Assembly (NCBI RefSeq): GCF_001517625.2
Contig: NZ_LN999827.1
Location: 515,348-579,347 of the forward strand
DNA: 64,000 nucleotides
Direction: 5' to 3'
DNA from: Clostridium sp. AT4
GTDB taxonomy: Bacteria > Bacillota > Clostridia > Lachnospirales > Lachnospiraceae
In this document: positions 35,521 to 44,872 of the stretch, in pieces
Layout: each line of letters opens with the position of its first letter
Numbering within the stretch: the first letter of the stretch is position 1
Position numbers and translations under genes: made by a program
Notes under the pieces: model-generated
The model's input: the letters and a program-made list of their open reading frames with translations, nothing else
The model's database searches: none
Told to the model about the DNA's origin: nothing

Positions 35521-36879
35521 TTAACCCTCTGAATTCCCGCCCTGAGGCCGTGCTGCATTGACGAACTTCGTGTACTCCGGCTTCCAGATTAGATTCACCG
35601 TTCCAATAGGGCCGTTACGCTGCTTTGCAATAATAACTTCAGCCTCGTTGGGATGCTCCGTATCTTTGTTGTAATAATCATCGCGGTATAAAAACATTAC
35701 CACATCCGCATCCTGCTCAATGGCTCCTGATTCTCGAAGATCCGAAAGCATGGGCCTGTGGTCTGTACGGGTCTCGCAGGCACGGGACAGCTGGGAAAGA
35801 GCGATCACAGGCGCATGAAGCTCTCTGGCAATAGCCTTTAAGGAACGGGAAATCTCGGAAATTTCCTGCTGGCGGTTGTCATTTCCGCCCTTTTTGCTGC
35901 CGCTCATCAGCTGCAGGTAGTCAATGATCACAAGGCTTAGACCGTGCTCCAGCTTCATTTTCCTGCACTTGGATCGAAGCTCTGTGATGGAAATGCCCGG
36001 CGTATCGTCAATGATCAGCTTGGAATTTCCGATCACGCCGATTCCCTCTACCACTGCATCCCAGTCTGCATCTGTAAGAGTACCGGTACGCAGCTTCTGG
36101 GAATCTACGTTCGATTCCATAGACAGCATACGGTTTACCAGCTGTTCCTTGGACATCTCCAGGCTGAATACCATACAGGGCAGATTTTTCCGCACGGATA
36201 CATAATCTACCACATTTAGCACAAAGGCCGTCTTTCCCATGGAGGGACGGGCAGCGATCAGGATAAAATCAGAGGGCTGAAAGCCGGACAGCTTGTAGTC
36301 CAGGTCAATAAAGCCGGACGGAATACCCGTAACTGTTCCCTGATTGCGGTAGGCGTCCTCGATCTTTTCCAGCACATTGATGGCAACCTGCTTGATGGGT
36401 ACAAATTCCTGCCCGCCCTTATTCTGAAGAAGGTCAAATACCGATTTCTCCGTATCTGCCAGAATATTTTCCAACGGTTCCTTTCCCGCATAGCAGGCCC
36501 CTGCAATCTCCTCTGTGGTCTTGATCAGCCGGCGCAGCACAGCCTTTTCGCTTACAATATTGGCATAGGATTTTATATTGGCCGAGGTAGGCACCATGGT
36601 CATAATATCCCTGACAAAGTCAAGGCTGCTGACCTCAGGGGGGACATCCTTTTCCTTCAAACGATCCTGCAGAGTAACCAGATCCACCGGTTTTCCCTCG
36701 TTAAAAAGCTCTACCATAGCATCAAACATAATGCCGTACTGCTGCTGATAAAAATCACTGCCTGTTATAATCTCTGACGCCGCGATCACAGCCTCCCGGT
36801 CCATCAGCATGGAGCCGATTACCGACTGCTCCGCTTCCAGACTGTGGGGAAGCACCCGCTTAATCAGGGCTTCTTCCAT
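35521..36879 (-). CDS. dnaB: Replicative DNA helicase DnaB
   Basis: The hexameric fork helicase, 452 residues. N-terminal primase-binding domain (PHSLEAEQSVIGSMLMDREA), Walker A ARPSMGKTAFVLNV, the LVIIDYLQLM Walker B and the SQLSRACETRTDHRPMLSDL motif are all intact. No intein. It follows rplI and gdpP in the order seen in many Firmicutes, and starts 128 bp after the end of rplI. Confidence 0.97.
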   Translation of the reverse strand: MEEALIKRVLPHSLEAEQSVIGSMLMDREAVIAASEIITGSDFYQQQYGIMFDAMVELFNEGKPVDLVTLQDRLKEKDVPPEVSSLDFVRDIMTMVPTSANIKSYANIVSEKAVLRRLIKTTEEIAGACYAGKEPLENILADTEKSVFDLLQNKGGQEFVPIKQVAINVLEKIEDAYRNQGTVTGIPSGFIDLDYKLSGFQPSDFILIAARPSMGKTAFVLNVVDYVSVRKNLPCMVFSLEMSKEQLVNRMLSMESNVDSQKLRTGTLTDADWDAVVEGIGVIGNSKLIIDDTPGISITELRSKCRKMKLEHGLSLVIIDYLQLMSGSKKGGNDNRQQEISEISRSLKAIARELHAPVIALSQLSRACETRTDHRPMLSDLRESGAIEQDADVVMFLYRDDYYNKDTEHPNEAEVIIAKQRNGPIGTVNLIWKPEYTKFVNAARPQGGNSEG

Positions 36880-37007
36880 GACTCTTTCCTCCTACTATAA
36901 TATTTGCCAAACCTGCGCTCCGGAATTTTCTGTCCGGAAGCCTGCGAAAACAGGACGGCGCATCCCTTCCTTCCGGAATACGATACGCCGCCCCCTTTAC
37001 GTCCTTT

Positions 37008-37454
37008 TTACGCTTCTACTACCTTCACAGCCAGCTTTGCAGTCACTTCCTTGTGAAGCTTAACTGCTACCTCAAAGCTTCCGATGGCCTTGATGGGATC
37101 GTTTAAAACGATCTTCTTCTTATCAATATCCAGCCCCAGCTGATCGGCTGCTGCCTTGGCAATTTCCTTGGAAGAAACAGCGCCAAAGGCTCTTCCGCCT
37201 TCTCCTGCCTTGATCGAAACAACCACCTTGGACTTTTCAATCTTCTCTCCCAGCTCCTTAGCCGCTGCCAGCTGCTCTGCTGCAACTTTCGCATCATTTG
37301 CCTTCTGAAGCTTTAAGTCGTTTAAATTCTTGGCAGTTGCCTCTACTCCCAGCTTTTTAGGCAGGATAAAGTTTCTCGCATAGCCGTCATTTACCTTTAC
37401 AACCTGACCTTTTTTTCCAAGTGCCTTTACATCCTCTAATAATACAATTTCCAT
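37008..37454 (-). CDS. rplI: 50S ribosomal protein L9
   Basis: Length 148 residues with the L9 N-terminal signature [20 protein letters not shown] and [16 protein letters not shown], the long connecting helix and the C-terminal RNA-binding domain ([15 protein letters not shown]). It lies 21 bp downstream of gdpP. Confidence 0.97.
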   Translation of the reverse strand: MEIVLLEDVKALGKKGQVVKVNDGYARNFILPKKLGVEATAKNLNDLKLQKANDAKVAAEQLAAAKELGEKIEKSKVVVSIKAGEGGRAFGAVSSKEIAKAAADQLGLDIDKKKIVLNDPIKAIGSFEVAVKLHKEVTAKLAVKVVEA

Positions 37455-37475
37455 ATTGATCCATCCTTTCTGTCT

Positions 37476-39524
37476 CTATGATACGTCGCCCTCTTCCAGC
37501 ATCTGCCGGATTACTTCTTTCAGGCGGTCTTTTGCCTCCTGTATGGAAACGCCCTGCATCTGGGCTCCGGCGATGGTACGGTGGCCGCCGCCGCCCAGCT
37601 TCTCCATCATTACCTGTACATTGACCTCGTCAATGGAACGGGCGCTGAAATAAATGGTATTATTGTAATCGGTGAGAACCACGGAAGCTTTTATTCCCTT
37701 GATCTCAAGGAGTTCATTAGCCACCTGGGCTCCGGTAATCGTCGGACTGTCAAGCCCCTCTGCCGGGCACACGCTGATGGCAAACGCATCCATATACACC
37801 TCTGCCACCCGCACAGCCTCTGCCTTGGCCTGATAATCCTTCATATTTTCCCTGAACAGCTTGCGCACTCTCGTAATGTCCGCCCCGCTTCTTCGCAGGA
37901 AGGCCGCTGCCTCAAAGGTACGCACGCCGGTCTGATTTGTAAAATTCTGGGTATCAATCACAATACCCGCATACATGGCGTCTGCCTCTGCAGGCCGCAC
38001 CTTGATGCCGTCTGCAATATACTGCAGCACCTCTGCCACCATTTCACAGGTAGAAGAAGCATAGGGCTCTACATAGGAAAGCACCGCATTGTCAATAACC
38101 TCGTTGCTGGTTCTGTGGTGGTCCAGCACAACGATCGTCCGCACCAGGCGCAGAAGGGACGGCTCATCTGTAATGCTGGGACGGTTTACATCCACCACCA
38201 CAAGCATGGTGCCTGCATCTGCCAGCTCTGCCGCCTGAGGCCCTTTTAGGAACATATCGTCCGGATATTCCGCATTGTCCAGGAAGCGCTCCATCATGGG
38301 ACGGACGGAGGAAGTAACCTCATTGAGCACAATATTGGCCTTTTTATTCATGGACATGGCGATCCGGTAAATGCCGATGGCTGCGCCGAAGGCGTCAATA
38401 TCTGCCAGACGGTGGCCCATGATCAGCAGCCGATCCTTATTTTCCATCAGTTCCCGCAGGGCGTGGGCCTTTACACGGGCCTTCACTCGGGTTGTCTTTT
38501 CCATCTGCTGTGCCTTGCCGCCATAATACTGGATCTTATCCGAATCCTTTACGACCGCCTGGTCGCCGCCCCGTCCCAGAGCCATATCAATCGAGGTTCT
38601 GGCATACTCATAATTCTGAGCATAACTTTCACCGTTCATGCCGATACCGATACTTAAGGTCACGGCCATCTCATTTCCGATATTAACAGTCTTTACATCT
38701 TCCAGAATGGGGAAACGGGACTCCTGCATCTTAGCCATGTGCTGCTGGCAGATTGCAAAGAAATATTTATCCTTTTCAATCTTTTTTACAATGCCGTTCA
38801 TGGAAGCAATATACTTGCTGATCTTACGGTCGATCAGGGCCGTAAGCAGGGATCGCCGCACTTCTTCCACGCTTTCAAGCGCTTCTTCGTAATTATCCAG
38901 ATAAATCAGTCCTGCTACCAGTTTCTGATCATTGACCTGCTGTTTGTATTTTAACGTCTGGGTCTCATCCATGAGATAGACAGCCGTAATGCCGCCTTCT
39001 CCCGTTTCCAGACCATTATCAGCCACGGCCTGAGACAAGGAAGCAATCGCCAGCTCCCGCAGGTCTACCCGGTAATTTCTCTCCAAATATGAGCTGTGTA
39101 TGCTCACTGTCTCTCCGCCTGTAGCCAGCATTTCCTTCGTAACCTCCGGAAACAGGGCCGTCAGATTAGGCGCTGCCGTCTTATCTTCCCCTAAGATCAA
39201 TGAAAACTCGCGGTTCATCCACAAAAGACGCCCCGTCCGGTCTGCCACTGCATAGGGAACCAGCATTTCTTTCAGGATATCCTGCTTGCTCTGATCGTAA
39301 GCTTCCGCAAATGCGATCAGTCCTGCCAGGATTCCCCTTTTTCTGGAACAGTAAAGCCACAGCGCAATTCCAATATAGACAAGAGTAAAAGCCGAAACAA
39401 TGATTCCCGCCGTAAACGACACCGCCCCCACAGCTGCCGCAAGCAGGACCATAAAGACTGTCAAATACAGCGGCCACTGCAGATATACGCGAAATGTCCA
39501 CCGCATCTTTCCTTTATCTTTCAT
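37476..39524 (-). CDS. gdpP: Cyclic-di-AMP phosphodiesterase GdpP (DHH family)
   Basis: Hydrolyses c-di-AMP to pApA. 682 residues in the usual order: two membrane helices at the N-terminus, a PAS domain, a degenerate GGDEF domain (no intact GGDEF signature) and DHH/DHHA1 domains with IMGHRLADIDAFGAAIG, VVDVNRPS, VLDHHRTSNEV and the GGGGHRTIAGAQM loop. The first gene of the gdpP-rplI-dnaB unit; a good promoter lies 50-80 bp upstream. Confidence 0.95.
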   Translation of the reverse strand: MKDKGKMRWTFRVYLQWPLYLTVFMVLLAAAVGAVSFTAGIIVSAFTLVYIGIALWLYCSRKRGILAGLIAFAEAYDQSKQDILKEMLVPYAVADRTGRLLWMNREFSLILGEDKTAAPNLTALFPEVTKEMLATGGETVSIHSSYLERNYRVDLRELAIASLSQAVADNGLETGEGGITAVYLMDETQTLKYKQQVNDQKLVAGLIYLDNYEEALESVEEVRRSLLTALIDRKISKYIASMNGIVKKIEKDKYFFAICQQHMAKMQESRFPILEDVKTVNIGNEMAVTLSIGIGMNGESYAQNYEYARTSIDMALGRGGDQAVVKDSDKIQYYGGKAQQMEKTTRVKARVKAHALRELMENKDRLLIMGHRLADIDAFGAAIGIYRIAMSMNKKANIVLNEVTSSVRPMMERFLDNAEYPDDMFLKGPQAAELADAGTMLVVVDVNRPSITDEPSLLRLVRTIVVLDHHRTSNEVIDNAVLSYVEPYASSTCEMVAEVLQYIADGIKVRPAEADAMYAGIVIDTQNFTNQTGVRTFEAAAFLRRSGADITRVRKLFRENMKDYQAKAEAVRVAEVYMDAFAISVCPAEGLDSPTITGAQVANELLEIKGIKASVVLTDYNNTIYFSARSIDEVNVQVMMEKLGGGGHRTIAGAQMQGVSIQEAKDRLKEVIRQMLEEGDVS

Positions 39525-39572
39525 ATCCTTCCTCCAATTTGTACCCGAAAATGGAATACGCCTATCTTATAG

Positions 39573-39601
39573 AGTATACCATATCTGCCCGGATTCGTCC
39601 A
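39573..39601 (-). promoter_or_regulatory. Extended -10 promoter of gdpP-rplI-dnaB
   Basis: Minus strand: TGGACG and TATACT spaced by 17 bp, with TGG directly before the -10 forming an extended -10. The remaining gap to the IS110 element holds an AT-rich stretch and no gene. Confidence 0.6.
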
Positions 39602-39802
39602 TTGGAAAACGGATTTTGAAACGCAGGAGCTTTCATAAGCCTTTTCCAAACCGTAAGGCAAAATAAAAGATACGCACAAAAAACGGTTTACACGCAAAAA
39701 AGAATCGAATATAGTAGGAATGACAGCAGAGAATATCTTTAATACAGGAGTATTAGTGTGAAAGAAAGTAGAGGAAAGCCATAGATTGGCGCACTTGAAT
39801 AA

Positions 39803-39812
39803 GCTGTCTAAA
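39803..39812 (+). repeat. Direct repeat at left end of IS110 element
   Basis: GCTGTCTAAA, identical to the copy at 41272-41281. In IS110 elements such short matches at the two ends reflect the core and guide-matched sequences and not a target duplication made by cleavage. Confidence 0.5.
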
Positions 39813-39913
39813 GCAGGCAACTTTTTGAAGTGTTATAGAGTTAGGAAATTAGTTCAAGAAGCGAATGGTTCATCAGGAGGAAGTAATCCTTCTCGTTGCA
39901 ATAGTTTCCTGGC

Positions 39914-41128
39914 TTATTTGATAGCCTTCGCTTTTTGTTTTTCAACAAGAGCTACAGGCATATCGATTTTGTAAAGATCGCTCGGATTCCACTGCTCACC
40001 AGTAGACAGCATCTGGTAGATGGCGGTAAGAATCATACGGGCAATAGCGATAATGGCTCTTTTCTTGCCACGACGTTTAACAAGAGATTCATATTTCTTT
40101 TTGTAGTAAGGAGATTTGTCAGATTTTACGGCTGCATGAGCACACTGTACTAATGCAGGTTTGAGGTAGACTCCGGCACGTGTAATCCGGACAGATTTCT
40201 TCTTACCAGCAGATTCATTGCTGCCAGGTGTTAAACCAGCCCAGCAACATAAACGTTTGGAACTTGAGAACTGAGACATATCAGTGCCAATTTCGGAGAT
40301 GATAGTGATTGCACTATCACGTTTGACACCCGGAATGGTACAGAGGAACTGGACAGCATTTTCAAAATCAGTGTTAGAAGAAATCATATTTTCTATCATT
40401 TTATCAACATCATTGATTTCGGCTGTGATATAATCCATATGTGCGCGGACAAGGCGCATACGGTATTTTTGGGCATCAGTCATCTGATATCCTTCGACGG
40501 ATTCTATAACAGCATCTTCTTTGGATTTGAGGCTCCGAAGAAGTTTTGATGCGATTTCTTCGTGGTTAATGGATGAACCCGATTGTTCAAGCAGATAGTC
40601 GATAATGGATGTGGATGACTTCCCAAAGATATCGGAAACAACAGAATCTAATGCAACATTGCAAACAGTAAGAGCATTCTGATATCTATTCTTTTCACTT
40701 GAACGGCAGGAAACAAGCTTGTAACGATAGCGAGTGTATTCCCTGAGAATACGGACTTTCTTGCAGGGAATATAACTGCCTTTGACAAGTCCAAGACGGA
40801 ACAAATCCCCAATCCATTTAGAATCTTTTGTATCATCTTTGTTGCCTTTCACCGCCTTTACCCATTTAGGATTGGCAATGACAACATTGATATCATCTTC
40901 CAGAAGATTAAAGACAGGAACCCAGTATTTACCTGTGGATTCCATGCAGACATCATGGCAATCATTGTCGAGAAGCCATTGCTTGAATTCAAGAATTGAA
41001 TTGTTAAAGGTGGAAAAACGCTTCTTTTGGTAAGAAGGCTCAATGCCGCCGGTAGTTTTTACAATTGTGGCAACGAGAAAAGATTTGTGAACATCGACAC
41101 CACAACAGGTTTGATAAGTAACTTTCAT
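39914..41128 (-). CDS. IS110-family transposase
   Basis: A DEDD/serine recombinase of about 404 residues. The N-terminal RuvC-like domain starts CCGVDVHKSFLVATIVK, with the first catalytic Asp, followed by VCMESTGKYWVPVFNLLEDD. The C-terminal Transposase_20 domain has LCTIPGVKRDSAITIISEIG and LCCWAGLTPGSNESAGKKKS, which carries the Ser region. I start at the ATG at 41128 (MKVTYQTCCG) where GGAGT is 7 bp ahead. The gene is intact, so the element may be active. Confidence 0.93.
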   Translation of the reverse strand: MKVTYQTCCGVDVHKSFLVATIVKTTGGIEPSYQKKRFSTFNNSILEFKQWLLDNDCHDVCMESTGKYWVPVFNLLEDDINVVIANPKWVKAVKGNKDDTKDSKWIGDLFRLGLVKGSYIPCKKVRILREYTRYRYKLVSCRSSEKNRYQNALTVCNVALDSVVSDIFGKSSTSIIDYLLEQSGSSINHEEIASKLLRSLKSKEDAVIESVEGYQMTDAQKYRMRLVRAHMDYITAEINDVDKMIENMISSNTDFENAVQFLCTIPGVKRDSAITIISEIGTDMSQFSSSKRLCCWAGLTPGSNESAGKKKSVRITRAGVYLKPALVQCAHAAVKSDKSPYYKKKYESLVKRRGKKRAIIAIARMILTAIYQMLSTGEQWNPSDLYKIDMPVALVEKQKAKAIK

Positions 41129-41271
41129 AGTCAGACTCCTTTCGTGAATGATAAGAAGCCATTGACTGAACTGCCACACAATTAAACGAAAGGCTTAAAC
41201 AATTCTTAGTGTACGGATTCATGATGCCACTTATTTGTGCTTGAAAAGGCAGAACTTACACTGATTAATAT

Positions 41272-41281
41272 GCTGTCTAAA
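41272..41281 (+). repeat. Direct repeat at right end of IS110 element
   Basis: Second copy of GCTGTCTAAA, 1,469 bp from the first. The 141 bp between the transposase start and this repeat are non-coding and could hold the structured bridge RNA described for the IS110 family. Confidence 0.5.
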
Positions 41282-41388
41282 ACGAAGGAAGTTATTACAA
41301 CTCCTCCTCCCGTGCTTTGTAGTGTAGCTTCTTGCAAACTATTTTACAGCACAGTGTAGAGAGTTGGAACACTTTCATTACTATTTGT

Positions 41389-41407
41389 GCCGCCAGCCGA
41401 AGGCGGC
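41389..41407 (+). promoter_or_regulatory. Small GC hairpin before the YitT gene
   Basis: GCCGCC / GGCGGC with a 7-base loop ends 6 bp before the ribosome-binding site of the YitT-family gene. It has no following T run. It may affect translation or block read-through from the adjacent insertion sequence. Confidence 0.35.
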
Positions 41408-41422
41408 GGAATGGAGATTCAT

Positions 41423-42277
41423 ATGAAAAAATCAGACTTTATGAAAGAATTTATAGTAATAACCTTTGCCACCCTCATTGTTTCAGCCGCCGTGTTCTTC
41501 TTTCTGATCCCCAGTCAGGTGTCTGTAGGAAGCATATCCGGTCTGGCTATGATCCTCGGCAATATCATCCCTCTCCATATCTCCATCATTACTTTTATCC
41601 TTAACGGGCTTTTGCTGATAATCGGCTTTCTCCTGATCGGAAAGGAATTTGGCGCAAAAACGGTTTACACCTCTCTTCTGCTTCCATTATTTTTAAGGAT
41701 ATTTGAAATATGGTTCCCCGATTTTTCATCCATTAACGGCGATCCCTTTCTGGATATGGTCTGCTATATCTTTGTTGTAAGCATCGGACTTGCAATTTTA
41801 TTCCGGGAAAATGCCTCCTCCGGGGGACTGGATATTGTGGCAAAGCTGTTAAACAAATATTTCCGCATGGACATGGGAAAAGCCATGGCGCTTCCCGGTA
41901 TGTGCGTGGCCCTGTCCTCTATCCTGTTTTATGATAAAAAGCTGGTCGTTTTAAGCCTTTTAGGCACCTATTTAAACGGGCTTGTACTGGATCACTTCAT
42001 ATTCGGCCTGAATCTGAAAAAACGAGTCTGCATCATCTCTGAAAAAGAAGCTGAAATACGCAGTTTTATCCTAAACCGCCTTCACAGCGGCGCTACCATC
42101 TATGAAGGCCGGGGCGCCTATGACGGTCAGCCTAAAACAGAGATCATTACCATCGTGGATAAAAATGAATACGCCCTTTTGATGTCGTATCTTTTAAAAA
42201 CAGACCCTTCCGCCTTTGTCACAGTTTACACGGTCAGCGAAGTAATCTACCGGCCGAAACCCCGCCAAATTTTATAA
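41423..42277 (+). CDS. YitT-family membrane protein (DUF161 + DUF2179)
   Basis: An integral membrane protein of 285 residues with five to six helices in the N-terminal two thirds (FIVITFATLIVSAAVFFFLI, ISIITFILNGLLLIIGFLLI). GSISGLAMILGNI is a typical YitT segment, and the C-terminal DUF2179 domain reads VCIISEKEAEIRSFILNRLH. Family function is unknown. The ATG at 41423 has GGAG 7 bp ahead. The IS110 element lies directly upstream and may have replaced its promoter. Confidence 0.87.
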   Translation: MKKSDFMKEFIVITFATLIVSAAVFFFLIPSQVSVGSISGLAMILGNIIPLHISIITFILNGLLLIIGFLLIGKEFGAKTVYTSLLLPLFLRIFEIWFPDFSSINGDPFLDMVCYIFVVSIGLAILFRENASSGGLDIVAKLLNKYFRMDMGKAMALPGMCVALSSILFYDKKLVVLSLLGTYLNGLVLDHFIFGLNLKKRVCIISEKEAEIRSFILNRLHSGATIYEGRGAYDGQPKTEIITIVDKNEYALLMSYLLKTDPSAFVTVYTVSEVIYRPKPRQIL

Positions 42278-42296
42278 AATAATTTCATTCCCCCTC

Positions 42297-42325
42297 TTGA
42301 TTTTTCCCCGCTCATGTGATATTAT
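42297..42325 (+). promoter_or_regulatory. Promoter of the tRNA-Tyr/tRNA-Leu unit
   Basis: TTGATT and TATTAT spaced by exactly 17 bp, ending 25 bp before tRNA-Tyr. Confidence 0.7.
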
Positions 42326-42350
42326 TATCACTGCTTATCAAACAAAGCAT

Positions 42351-42432
42351 GGGCGAATTCCCGAGTGGCCAAAGGGGACAGACTGTAAATCTGCTGGCAC
42401 TGCCTTCGGTGGTTCGAATCCACCTTCGCCCA
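42351..42432 (+). tRNA. tRNA-Tyr (GTA)
   Basis: An 82-base class II tRNA. Acceptor GGGCGAA pairs with TTCGCCC, with discriminator A. The anticodon loop is CTGTAAA (GTA), there is a long variable arm, and the T loop is GGTTCGAATCC. The CCA end is not encoded. Confidence 0.95.
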
Positions 42433-42524
42433 GTTGCATACCAGAGTAAGCTTAAGAGCATCAGTGCTTTGCATGTAAAGGCTCTTGTTTTCAGCCCAAG
42501 TATGCATATACTCCTATATGGAAT

Positions 42525-42610
42525 GCCGCAGTGGCGGAACTGGCAGACGCCCGGGACTTAAAATCCCGTGGGTAGTGATACCCGTACCGGTTCGATTCCG
42601 GTCTGCGGCA
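42525..42610 (+). tRNA. tRNA-Leu (TAA)
   Basis: An 86-base class II tRNA. Acceptor GCCGCAG pairs with CTGCGGC, discriminator A. Anticodon TAA in ACTTAAAAT, long variable arm (TGGGTAGTGATACCCG) and T arm CCGGTTCGATTCCGG. CCA is not encoded. Its 3' end is the attachment site of the integrated element, and the gene stays intact. Confidence 0.96.
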
Positions 42611-42612
42611 TT
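42588..42612 (+). repeat. Attachment site, tRNA side (att core)
   Basis: A 25-bp sequence covering the T arm, acceptor 3' strand and two bases beyond tRNA-Leu, starting CGGTTCGATTCC and ending GCGGCATT. It is identical to 47467-47491. Confidence 0.9.
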
Positions 42613-42624
42613 AGTTAAAAATGG

Positions 42625-42660
42625 GAGAAACGTTGAATTTACAGCGTTTCTCTTATTTTT
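42625..42660 (+). terminator. Element-borne terminator after tRNA-Leu
   Basis: GAGAAACG and CGTTTCTC with a 12-base loop, followed by TTATTTTTTT. It lies 15 bp after the tRNA, inside the element, and replaces the tRNA's original terminator displaced to 47499. Confidence 0.8.
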
Positions 42661-42673
42661 TTGTTTTAAAATG

Positions 42674-42692
42674 TTTGAACACCTTTGAACAC
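42674..42692 (+). repeat. Integrase arm-site repeats, left
   Basis: Two direct copies of TTTGAACAC, 10 bp apart start to start, 62 bp inside the left core. A matching pair lies 58 bp inside the right core, as expected for arm-type sites of a tyrosine integrase. Confidence 0.65.
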
Positions 42693-42693
42693 T

Positions 42694-43950
42694 TTATGAT
42701 GAAATACCAAGATTCTGAAAAGCAAGCCTGTCATTCTTCCTCTTATTGACATTCCGCAAGTAATGCAATGTTGTAGCTGTCTCACTATGTCCCATTAAAT
42801 AACTAAGGGTTGTAAGATTATTTCCGTCAAAAGCTGTTGAAGCATTGTAAAAGCGGATTTTATGACTGGAATGATAAGGAACACCGGCTTCTTTGCAATA
42901 TTTCTTCAAACGGCGATTAAAGCTGTCTGTTGTCATAATCTCGCCGTTGGGTTCAAAGACATATATTCCATTTGGATTTAATTCCTTTGCTTTGTGAAGA
43001 ATTTTAAGTGCTTCGTCTGTAAGGAACTGTTTACGGAATCCATGAGAAGTATTTCCTTTCATTTGATTTACTACTTTTACTTTTCGGCTTGAGAATGTTA
43101 AATCATCATTCAATGTACGTTCACAGGTCGCCTGTCTGTGAAGATATACAAGCCTGTTATTGTAGTCAATATCTTCCCAACGGATAGCTTTTGTTTCTCC
43201 AACACGGATAAAGAGATAGAAAGATAACTGTATTGCAAGAGAATATGGTTCTATGATACACCGAAGATAATTTAATAACTTATGCGTATCATCACGGGAA
43301 AATACATTGTCACTTTGTACTTCTACTGGCTTATAGGTAAACTGTTTGAAATTCACATCAGAGACAGGATTATGTGATATAATTTCTTCTTCAATCGCAT
43401 AACTCATGATTCCATTCAAAACAGAACGGGCATTACTGACTCGCTTGTGCGTGAACTGTCGGTCTTTTGTAGCTTCTCTGAAAAAGCGGATAAGCGTGAT
43501 TGGTTTGATTTCGCCTATCTTCATTTTAACAAGTTCTGTATCTTTGAAAAATCTATTCCATTCAGATACATATTCTTGAATTGTTTTTGCTTTTACGGAA
43601 GTATAATCTCTTTTATACAAAAGCCATTCAGCATATAATTCTTCTAGTGTGACATTCTGACGGTTTTCAGCTTTCTGCTTTTCGATATAAAATCTGATGA
43701 TTTCTTTTTCAAGGTTCTCTTTACTCTTCCTCTTAACAGGACGGCGTTTGTTAGGTTTGGTTTCATCGGGTAAATAAGTACGCCAGCTTTTTTCTGATTC
43801 CGAGTAATAAATTTCATATTTGTGATTCTTCAAGATTTTTTTATTTGCCATAATTTTAAAATCTTTGAAGACTTCATCTGTGGTCATGTTAGCACAGGTG
43901 GCTAACGTATTCAATAATGTTATATCTGAAAACGTAACGGGATTATCCAT
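42694..43950 (-). CDS. Tyrosine-type integrase
   Basis: A phage/ICE-type site-specific recombinase of 418 residues. The N-terminal AP2-like arm-binding region (KYEIYYSESEKSWRTYLPDE), a SAM-like core-binding domain (LEELYAEWLLYKRDYTSVKA) and the catalytic domain are all present. Catalytic residues: Arg in LFIRVGETKAIRWEDI, His and Arg in SSHKIRFYNAS, His in LMGHSETATT and Tyr in LHYLRNV. It would join and excise the element at tRNA-Leu. Its ATG overlaps the Rep stop by 8 bp, so both are made from one transcript. Confidence 0.94.
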   Translation of the reverse strand: MDNPVTFSDITLLNTLATCANMTTDEVFKDFKIMANKKILKNHKYEIYYSESEKSWRTYLPDETKPNKRRPVKRKSKENLEKEIIRFYIEKQKAENRQNVTLEELYAEWLLYKRDYTSVKAKTIQEYVSEWNRFFKDTELVKMKIGEIKPITLIRFFREATKDRQFTHKRVSNARSVLNGIMSYAIEEEIISHNPVSDVNFKQFTYKPVEVQSDNVFSRDDTHKLLNYLRCIIEPYSLAIQLSFYLFIRVGETKAIRWEDIDYNNRLVYLHRQATCERTLNDDLTFSSRKVKVVNQMKGNTSHGFRKQFLTDEALKILHKAKELNPNGIYVFEPNGEIMTTDSFNRRLKKYCKEAGVPYHSSHKIRFYNASTAFDGNNLTTLSYLMGHSETATTLHYLRNVNKRKNDRLAFQNLGISS

Positions 43951-44797
43951 AAGATTCCCCCTTTACGCAAGGATTTTCTTTTTTAATTTTGATGTAGATA
44001 ACACTGCTGTCCTTTAAGCATGAACCAGTAGATAAGAAAGCGTTGGTATCGTAAATTTGCCTTGTGTATTCTTTCTGAAAGACGATATTTTCTTTTTGTA
44101 AGTCATGTAAAATGTCTTCGGTCAGCATGACTTTTGTTTCGTGTGGAACTTTCAGATTTTGAGATTTAAAAAAGGCTTTTTTCTTATGTTCTTTCAAATC
44201 AAGGTCTTTTCCAAAATACTTGCTAAGATAACGACCTCTGTTTTCTTTGCTGTCTACATCAATGCGATTGATTTTAATAAATCCATGTGACCATAAATTC
44301 TGTAATTTTTCTTTTGCTATATACGGAAAATCAAAGAAAATAACATGATAATGGATTGCTCCACGCTTCTGTTTCTCCCACGTTGCAAGGTATTTTAATA
44401 ACTGGGTTTTGGTATGGTACAAATAATAATTTAATCGCTGGATAAAATACTTAAATTCACGGTTAGTTATCAGGATTTCCTGAATGTTTTCTTTAAATGT
44501 CAGCGTTACAAATTTTGTTTTGTTATCAAAGTTGCAGTCAACAATACGGGCAATATCCCAACGAGCCTGTTCGTAATGTTTCTGCTTGCGTTTTAAACTG
44601 TCATATTGCTTATGAGCTGACATTTCATCAAATTTTTTTCGGTTACTTGTGTCTGTTAAATCTGCCTTTTCTTTCGAGTGAATAAAAATAGGGTTTTCGT
44701 AAATATATACTTCTTTTGTAGTAGGAGTTTCAATGATTTTCGTATTGTATGCAAAACACTCTTTTGTTTTGCTCACGAATCTCACCTCATATCCCAA
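43943..44797 (-). CDS. HUH-type rolling-circle replication initiator
   Basis: A 284-residue Rep resembling the REP_ORF2/inovirus Gp2-like group. Motif 1 is seen as KFVTLTFKENI, the metal-binding HUH motif as KRGAIHYHVIFFD (His-Tyr-His), and the nicking motif 3 as GRYLSKYFGKDL, with Tyr and the following Lys. The N-terminal region is charged and helical. Such proteins nick one strand at a double-strand origin and start rolling-circle replication. No helicase domain is attached. It is Lys/Phe/Tyr-rich like the rest of the element. It might also serve as a mobilisation relaxase; this is inference. Confidence 0.78.
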   Translation of the reverse strand: MGYEVRFVSKTKECFAYNTKIIETPTTKEVYIYENPIFIHSKEKADLTDTSNRKKFDEMSAHKQYDSLKRKQKHYEQARWDIARIVDCNFDNKTKFVTLTFKENIQEILITNREFKYFIQRLNYYLYHTKTQLLKYLATWEKQKRGAIHYHVIFFDFPYIAKEKLQNLWSHGFIKINRIDVDSKENRGRYLSKYFGKDLDLKEHKKKAFFKSQNLKVPHETKVMLTEDILHDLQKENIVFQKEYTRQIYDTNAFLSTGSCLKDSSVIYIKIKKENPCVKGESYG

Positions 44798-44872
44798 TTT
44801 TTGTAATGAATGTTCCGATTGTTTTCGGAAGATGTTGTTTTATATATCAAGTATAGTTAGAAGAAACTCTTC

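Larger units (their letters stand above)
39803..41281 (-). mobile_element. IS110-family insertion sequence (ends inferred)
   Basis: A single transposase gene with non-coding flanks of about 110 bp downstream and 140 bp upstream. IS110 elements lack terminal inverted repeats. The ends are inferred from a 10-bp direct repeat, GCTGTCTAAA, at 39803-39812 and 41272-41281, inside a longer partly matching context (16 of 19 bases). The span, near 1.47 kb, fits the family. The element lies between gdpP and the yitT gene. Confidence 0.6.
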
